DNA of 9,774 bases from Oscillospiraceae bacterium (lineage in GTDB: Bacteria; Bacillota; Clostridia; Clostridiales; Clostridiaceae): the NCBI GenBank assembly GCA_009785875.1, contig WQUF01000374.1, positions 1 to 9,774 of the forward strand, written 5' to 3'. Positions within the stretch are counted from its first letter, which is position 1. Each line of letters begins with the position of its first letter. Positions 6,209 to 9,774 of the stretch are shown here, one piece after another. The notes beneath the pieces are model-generated. The model made no database searches. It was not told the origin of the DNA and worked only from the letters and a program-made list of their open reading frames with translations. The position numbers and the translations under genes were made by a program.

Positions 6209-6787
6209 ATGTCTATCAATTTGCAAAAGGGTCAAAAAATTGATTTAACAAAAGGTAATCCTGGTTTAAAAAATGTAATTGTAGGTCTCGGTTGGGATAC
6301 TAATAAATATAGCGGTGGATTTGACTTTGATTTAGATGCATCTGCTTTTTTGTGCAATGAAGATGGAATGGTTAAAAATGAGAATGATTTTATATTTTAT
6401 AATAATTTAACTAATCCTTCAAAATCTGTGACTCATACCGGAGATAATAGGACTGGTGAAGGTGAAGGAGACGACGAACAGATTAAGGTGGATTTTTCTA
6501 AAATGCCTGAAAATATTAAAAAGATAGCTTTTACAGTTACTATTTTTGAAGCTAAAGAAAGAGGACAAAATTTTGGTCAGGTTTCAAATGCATACGTCAG
6601 GTTAGTGGATGAAGCAACAGGTACCGAATTACTCCGATATGATTTAGCAGAAGATTTTTCCATTGAAACTGCAATTGTGGTATGTGAGATATATAAGCAT
6701 AATAATGATTGGAGATTTAATGCAGTTGGTAGCGGTTATCAAGGTGGTCTTGCTGCTCTATGTAGAAGCTTTGGCTTATCAGTGTAA
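6209..6787 (+). CDS. terD: TerD-family calcium-binding stress protein
   Basis: The third TerD paralogue is also 192 residues and aligns without gaps over most of its length with the second. It has VGLGWD (25-30), YSGGFDFDLDA (34-44), GDNRTGEGEGDDEQI (78-92), NFGQVSNAYVRLVD and GYQGGLAALC. Both acidic metal-binding regions are complete. The ribosome binding site is unusual, AAGGGGG (6191-6197) with a long 11-nt spacer, so translation may be lower than for the second copy. Its N-terminus (MSINLQKGQ) matches the first copy rather than the second, which hints at recombination between copies or shared ancestry. The next gene follows after 6 bp in the same reading frame. Confidence 0.95.
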   Translation: MSINLQKGQKIDLTKGNPGLKNVIVGLGWDTNKYSGGFDFDLDASAFLCNEDGMVKNENDFIFYNNLTNPSKSVTHTGDNRTGEGEGDDEQIKVDFSKMPENIKKIAFTVTIFEAKERGQNFGQVSNAYVRLVDEATGTELLRYDLAEDFSIETAIVVCEIYKHNNDWRFNAVGSGYQGGLAALCRSFGLSV

Positions 6788-6793
6788 TTTATC

Positions 6794-7477
6794 ATGAAGT
6801 ACGAAATTTTATACAAAGGAGCATTTCCGGCTTTAAAGGTTTATTTAACAAGAGGCGAAAGCTTTAAAGCAGAATCAGATGCAATGGTCACTATGAAAGA
6901 TACTATCGATGTTACTGGTAATTTAGAAGGTGGTGTTCTTTCTGGACTCGGCAGGATGCTTGCTGGTGAAAAGTTTTTCTTTCAAAATCTAACAGCTGCA
7001 AGGGGCGATGGGGATATACTCCTGGCTCCTACAGTATTAGGTGATATCATAGATATAGATTTGGATGGCAGCTATGAATTGACTGTGCAAAAGGATGGCT
7101 TTTTTGCAGGAGAATCGTCTATTCAGGTATCCACTAAGATGCAAAATTTATCTAGAGGGCTTTTTTCTGGAGAAGGTTTTTTTGTCTTAAACATATCCGG
7201 TAGAGGAAAAGTGTTTGTGAGTTCTCTAGGTGCAATTCATGCTATTAATTTAGAACCATCAGAGCAGATTATTATAGATAATCATCATTTAGTCGCATGG
7301 CCGAGCTATATGAATTATACTATTGAAAAAGCTTCTTCTAAAGGTTGGATTTCATCTTTTACTTCTGGTGAGGGACTTGTGTGTAGATTTAGAGGTCCGG
7401 GGATCGTCTTGATTCAGACTAGAAATCCTAAGGGTGTCGCTATGGAATTGTCTAAATTGATGCCCGTGAAACAGTGA
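6794..7477 (+). CDS. AIM24/TIGR00266-family protein
   Basis: The 227-residue protein opens with MKYEILYKGAFPALKVYL and has GESFKAESDAMV (21-32), GEKFFFQNLTA (58-68) and the C-terminal signature GEGLVCRF (192-199) then GPGIVLIQTRNP (201-212). These are the marks of the AIM24 (formerly DUF124) family of glycine-rich beta-sandwich proteins. No signal peptide or membrane segment. Function is poorly known; members are often encoded beside TerD genes. The ATG is 6 bp after the stop of the third terD and has no recognisable ribosome binding site, so translation probably depends on coupling to that gene. The two genes are in the same frame with only TAA, TTT and ATC between them. The stop codon TGA is also the first unit of a 7-bp repeat array, yet the length is normal for the family. 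Confidence 0.88.
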   Translation: MKYEILYKGAFPALKVYLTRGESFKAESDAMVTMKDTIDVTGNLEGGVLSGLGRMLAGEKFFFQNLTAARGDGDILLAPTVLGDIIDIDLDGSYELTVQKDGFFAGESSIQVSTKMQNLSRGLFSGEGFFVLNISGRGKVFVSSLGAIHAINLEPSEQIIIDNHHLVAWPSYMNYTIEKASSKGWISSFTSGEGLVCRFRGPGIVLIQTRNPKGVAMELSKLMPVKQ

Positions 7478-7516
7478 AGAGTGAACATTGAACATTGAAC
7501 AATGAATATTGAATAG
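7475..7516. repeat. Six tandem 7-bp units (TGAACAT type)
   Basis: The units read TGAAGAG, TGAACAT, TGAACAT, TGAACAA, TGAATAT and TGAATAG, exactly 42 bp. The first includes the stop codon of the AIM24 gene. A 7-bp period does not preserve reading frame, so this is intergenic. Together with the palindrome at 7525-7559 it looks like one composite intergenic element. Confidence 0.85.
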
Positions 7517-7524
7517 TTATGGAT

Positions 7525-7559
7525 AATTAATATCAAAAGCTTTGCTTTTGATATTAATT
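7525..7559 (+). terminator. Perfect 16-bp inverted repeat, probable terminator or repeat element
   Basis: Bases 7525-7540 pair perfectly with 7544-7559 around a TTT loop; the loop-side core is ATCAAAAGC/GCTTTTGAT. It sits between the ter operon and the beta-galactosidase gene, where an operon terminator is expected. However, no clear T-tract follows (TATGTTTC), so it may terminate poorly or be the palindromic half of a dispersed repeat with the neighbouring heptamers. Confidence 0.6.
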
Positions 7560-7599
7560 TATGTTTCAATTGTTGGTTCATCAAAAATGAGGGAAATAA

Positions 7600-9594
7600 A
7601 TGATAGAAAATAATGTTTTTTTTGGTGTAGATTATTACCCTGAGCATTGGCCTCGGGATAGATGGGACACCGATGCTATACTCATGAAAGAAGCTGGTTT
7701 TGATGCAGTGAGGATGGGGGAGTTTTCATGGGCTAAGATGGAACCAGAGCTTAATCATTTTTGTTTTGAATGGCTTGATGATGCTATATCAATTCTCAAG
7801 AGCTATGGGCTTAAAGTGGTTTTAGGTACACCTACAGCTGCGCCACCAGCATGGATAATAGAAGGGAATCCGGAAATTCTTCCAGTAAATGAATTAGGCA
7901 TTAGAATGGGCTTTGGTGGGCGACATCACGTATGTATGTCTAATAAAAGCTATAGGGAGCATATTATTAGATTCGTCAATGAAATTGCTGAACATTATAG
8001 AGACAATGATGCTGTAATCGGCTGGCAGATAGATAATGAGCTTGGAAATAGCCACAAAGAATTATGCATGTGCGAAAACTGTCAATCTGGATTTCAAGAA
8101 TGGCTTAAAAATAAATACAAAACCATACAGAAACTAAATGAAAGCTATGGCACGGTCTTTTGGAGTCAAACTTATAGTGATTTCCATCAGATTCCAGCAC
8201 CAAAGGTTACTCCAAACAGTCATAATCCATCTTTGCTCTTAGATTGGAAACGTTTTTGCTCAGATTTAATTATAGATTTTCAGCAGATGCAAATTGATAT
8301 CATACGCAGCATATGCCCTGATAAATTTATAACTCATAATTTTATGGGCTTTTACGACAAATCAGACTATTTCAACTTGGCTAAAAATTTAGACTTTGTC
8401 AGCCACGATCAGTATCCAAGCGGGTTTTGGCTTGAAGATCCTGCAGTAACGCCTTCCTCTGAATTGGCTGCTAACCTGGATTTTATTGAAGGACTTAAAG
8501 ATAAACCTTTTTGGATATTAGAGCAGCAAGCTGGTCCTACAGGATGGGAAATAATGGGGAAAACACCAAGACCTGGTCAGCTTAGGTTGTGGACTGCGCA
8601 ATCCATAGCACATGGGGCTGATGCTGTGTTTTACTTTAGATGGCGTACATGTCTTTTTGGAACAGAGCAGTATTGGCACGGGATATTGCCACACAGTGGA
8701 ATTCCAGGACGACGATATGATGAAATTAAAAAAACCATTTCAGAGCTCCATCCTGTTATGCAAAAAATAAGAGGCGTTAAAAATAGGTCAGATGTGGCAA
8801 TACTATTTTCATATGATCAAAACTGGGCTTTCCAAATACAGCCACATCATCCAGATTTAAATTATACTAAGCAGCTAATAAAATATTATGCGTATTTTTA
8901 TGAAAGAAACATACCTGTGGATTTTATTTCTTATGAGTCTGATTTTTCGGAGTATAGACTTTTAATTGCTCCGCTGCAGTTCTTATCCGATGAAGATATT
9001 GCTTTAAAATTTAAAACATATGTGAAAAACGGTGGAAACCTCATAATGACTATGCGGACAGGGGTTAAAGATGAAAACAATGTTTGCTTTTCGGAATCTC
9101 AGCTGCCTGGTCCATTCAGTGAGCTATTGGGAATTGAAATACTTGATTATGATTGCTTTCTTAAATTAAGCGTACAAGTTACCATAGGCGATAAAATCTT
9201 AGGAAAGGCTCAAAAATGGTGCGACATAATAAATCTTAACTTTGCTAAAGCTATAGCTTTTTATGATGAAGAATTTTATAAAGGAACTCCTGCTGTTACA
9301 GTAAACGCATATGGAAAGGGCGATGCTTATTATATCGGATTCGAGCCTGATGAGAGATTAATGAATGGTATTATGGATATAATCTCAACAAACTGCCATA
9401 TTGAACCCATTCTTAAGAGTCAAAAGGGTGTAGAGATTGTACAGAGAGTAGCTGCAGATGGGAAATGTTATTTTGCGCTCAACCATAGCGATAAGGCAGT
9501 TAGAATTATGCCAAACACTGAGTGGAAAAGGATTCTGGGTTCCGATGTCCTTGATCCTTATGATATAGCAGTTTTTTATGAATCCATAAAATAA
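7600..9594 (+). CDS. GH42 beta-galactosidase
   Basis: This complete 664-residue enzyme of glycoside hydrolase family 42 hydrolyses terminal beta-D-galactosides. The N-terminal TIM barrel (about 1-385) opens with FFGVDYYPEHWPRDRWD. The acid/base is Glu147 in GWQIDNELG and the nucleophile Glu308 in FWILEQQAG. Cys112, Cys156, Cys158 and Cys161 form the family's zinc site. A trimerisation domain (about 390-600) and a small C-terminal beta domain (about 605-660) complete the usual architecture and length. There is no signal peptide, so it acts in the cytoplasm on imported oligosaccharides. The start follows GAGGG by 6 nt. No transporter or regulator lies beside it in the window, and the hairpin upstream separates it from the ter operon, so it is probably transcribed alone or not part of the stress unit. 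Activity on arabinogalactan- or galactan-derived oligosaccharides rather than lactose is common in the family. Confidence 0.95.
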   Translation: MIENNVFFGVDYYPEHWPRDRWDTDAILMKEAGFDAVRMGEFSWAKMEPELNHFCFEWLDDAISILKSYGLKVVLGTPTAAPPAWIIEGNPEILPVNELGIRMGFGGRHHVCMSNKSYREHIIRFVNEIAEHYRDNDAVIGWQIDNELGNSHKELCMCENCQSGFQEWLKNKYKTIQKLNESYGTVFWSQTYSDFHQIPAPKVTPNSHNPSLLLDWKRFCSDLIIDFQQMQIDIIRSICPDKFITHNFMGFYDKSDYFNLAKNLDFVSHDQYPSGFWLEDPAVTPSSELAANLDFIEGLKDKPFWILEQQAGPTGWEIMGKTPRPGQLRLWTAQSIAHGADAVFYFRWRTCLFGTEQYWHGILPHSGIPGRRYDEIKKTISELHPVMQKIRGVKNRSDVAILFSYDQNWAFQIQPHHPDLNYTKQLIKYYAYFYERNIPVDFISYESDFSEYRLLIAPLQFLSDEDIALKFKTYVKNGGNLIMTMRTGVKDENNVCFSESQLPGPFSELLGIEILDYDCFLKLSVQVTIGDKILGKAQKWCDIINLNFAKAIAFYDEEFYKGTPAVTVNAYGKGDAYYIGFEPDERLMNGIMDIISTNCHIEPILKSQKGVEIVQRVAADGKCYFALNHSDKAVRIMPNTEWKRILGSDVLDPYDIAVFYESIK

Positions 9595-9599
9595 TTAAG

Positions 9600-9640
9600 A
9601 GGTGCAGCAAATACCATCAAAAAATTGTTGCACCTATTTT
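9600..9640 (+). terminator. Intrinsic terminator after the beta-galactosidase gene
   Basis: AGGTGCAGCAA (9600-9610) pairs with TTGTTGCACCT (9625-9635), 11 pairs including one G-U, with a 14-nt loop and then ATTTT. It begins 5 nt after the TAA. The stem could also serve the convergent minus-strand gene ending at 9652. Confidence 0.7.
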
Positions 9641-9651
9641 GGTTACACTAA

Positions 9652-9774
9652 TTAAATGTTAATGCTCATTTCTTCTCTTTGTGACAGGGGTCTTCCCATT
9701 TTCTTGGCAACACGCATCAAAGCAGCTTGCGTGTGTAATAATTCTTCCCTTTGCCTTTCATCAAAAAAATCCTT
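9652..9774 (-). CDS. 3' end of an unidentified gene (partial)
   Basis: On the minus strand the frame is open from the right edge for 40 codons and stops at TAA (9654-9652). The peptide begins KDFFDERQREELLHTQAALM and ends VAKKMGRPLSQREEMSINI. It is highly charged and mostly helical in character, with no hydrophobic segment, and its codon use resembles the neighbouring genes. It converges on the beta-galactosidase gene and could share its terminator hairpin. I do not recognise the family. The basic GRP motif near the end is suggestive of nucleic-acid binding but is not evidence of it. Confidence 0.6.
   Translation of the reverse strand, partial: KDFFDERQREELLHTQAALMRVAKKMGRPLSQREEMSINI

Noticed and set aside
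7482..7527. Promoter for the beta-galactosidase gene from TTGAAC and GATAAT strings
   Set aside because: The -35-like strings belong to the heptamer repeats and none has a proper -10 at 16-18 bp.
7414..7647. A 77-codon minus-strand frame across the AIM24 and beta-galactosidase boundary
   Set aside because: It crosses the heptamer array and the palindrome, overlaps coding ends of two sound genes, and has no plausible protein features.

Overview
The DNA is very AT-rich. It carries strong AAAGGAGG-type ribosome binding sites, close operon spacing and many AGA and ATA codons. Genes end in TAA, TAG and TGA, and Trp is encoded by TGG, so the standard code applies. This fits a low-GC Gram-positive bacterium, most likely a clostridium-like Firmicute. 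That is inferred from style and gene content; no marker gene is present.

Left third (1-2100): an AT-rich, poorly coding stretch holds an uncertain gene tail at the left edge and a small acidic-protein gene (367-548) followed by a hairpin. Facing it on the minus strand are two predicted lipoprotein genes. The upstream one (2051-1206) has twelve tandem 7-residue repeats in front of a globular domain that resembles DUF5104. The downstream one (1139-736) has its lipoprotein signal peptide and mature part in different frames. Both this gene and the small acidic gene are interrupted at a 7-nt homopolymer, and in both one extra base (or a -1 slip) restores a sensible protein. This is the most unusual feature of the left side.

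Centre (2200-7477): a single plus-strand operon, starting from an extended -10 promoter, encodes a plasma-membrane-type (P2B-like) Ca2+-transporting ATPase, three TerD-family proteins and an AIM24/TIGR00266-family protein. Gaps are only 6-27 bp. It looks like a reduced tellurite-resistance/stress (ter) cassette built around calcium: one pump, three predicted Ca2+-binding TerD proteins and one AIM24 protein, with no TerC, TerB or TelA gene in the window. The first TerD is divergent at the first metal-binding region. The repeat lipoprotein gene is transcribed divergently from this operon, and the two facing promoters share the string TTATGCTATAATA.

Right third (7475-9774): a 42-bp array of six 7-bp units begins at the stop codon of the AIM24 gene and is followed by a perfect 16-bp inverted repeat. 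Then come a complete cytoplasmic GH42 beta-galactosidase with both catalytic glutamates and the zinc cysteines, a terminator hairpin, and the 3' end of an unidentified minus-strand gene that runs off the right edge.
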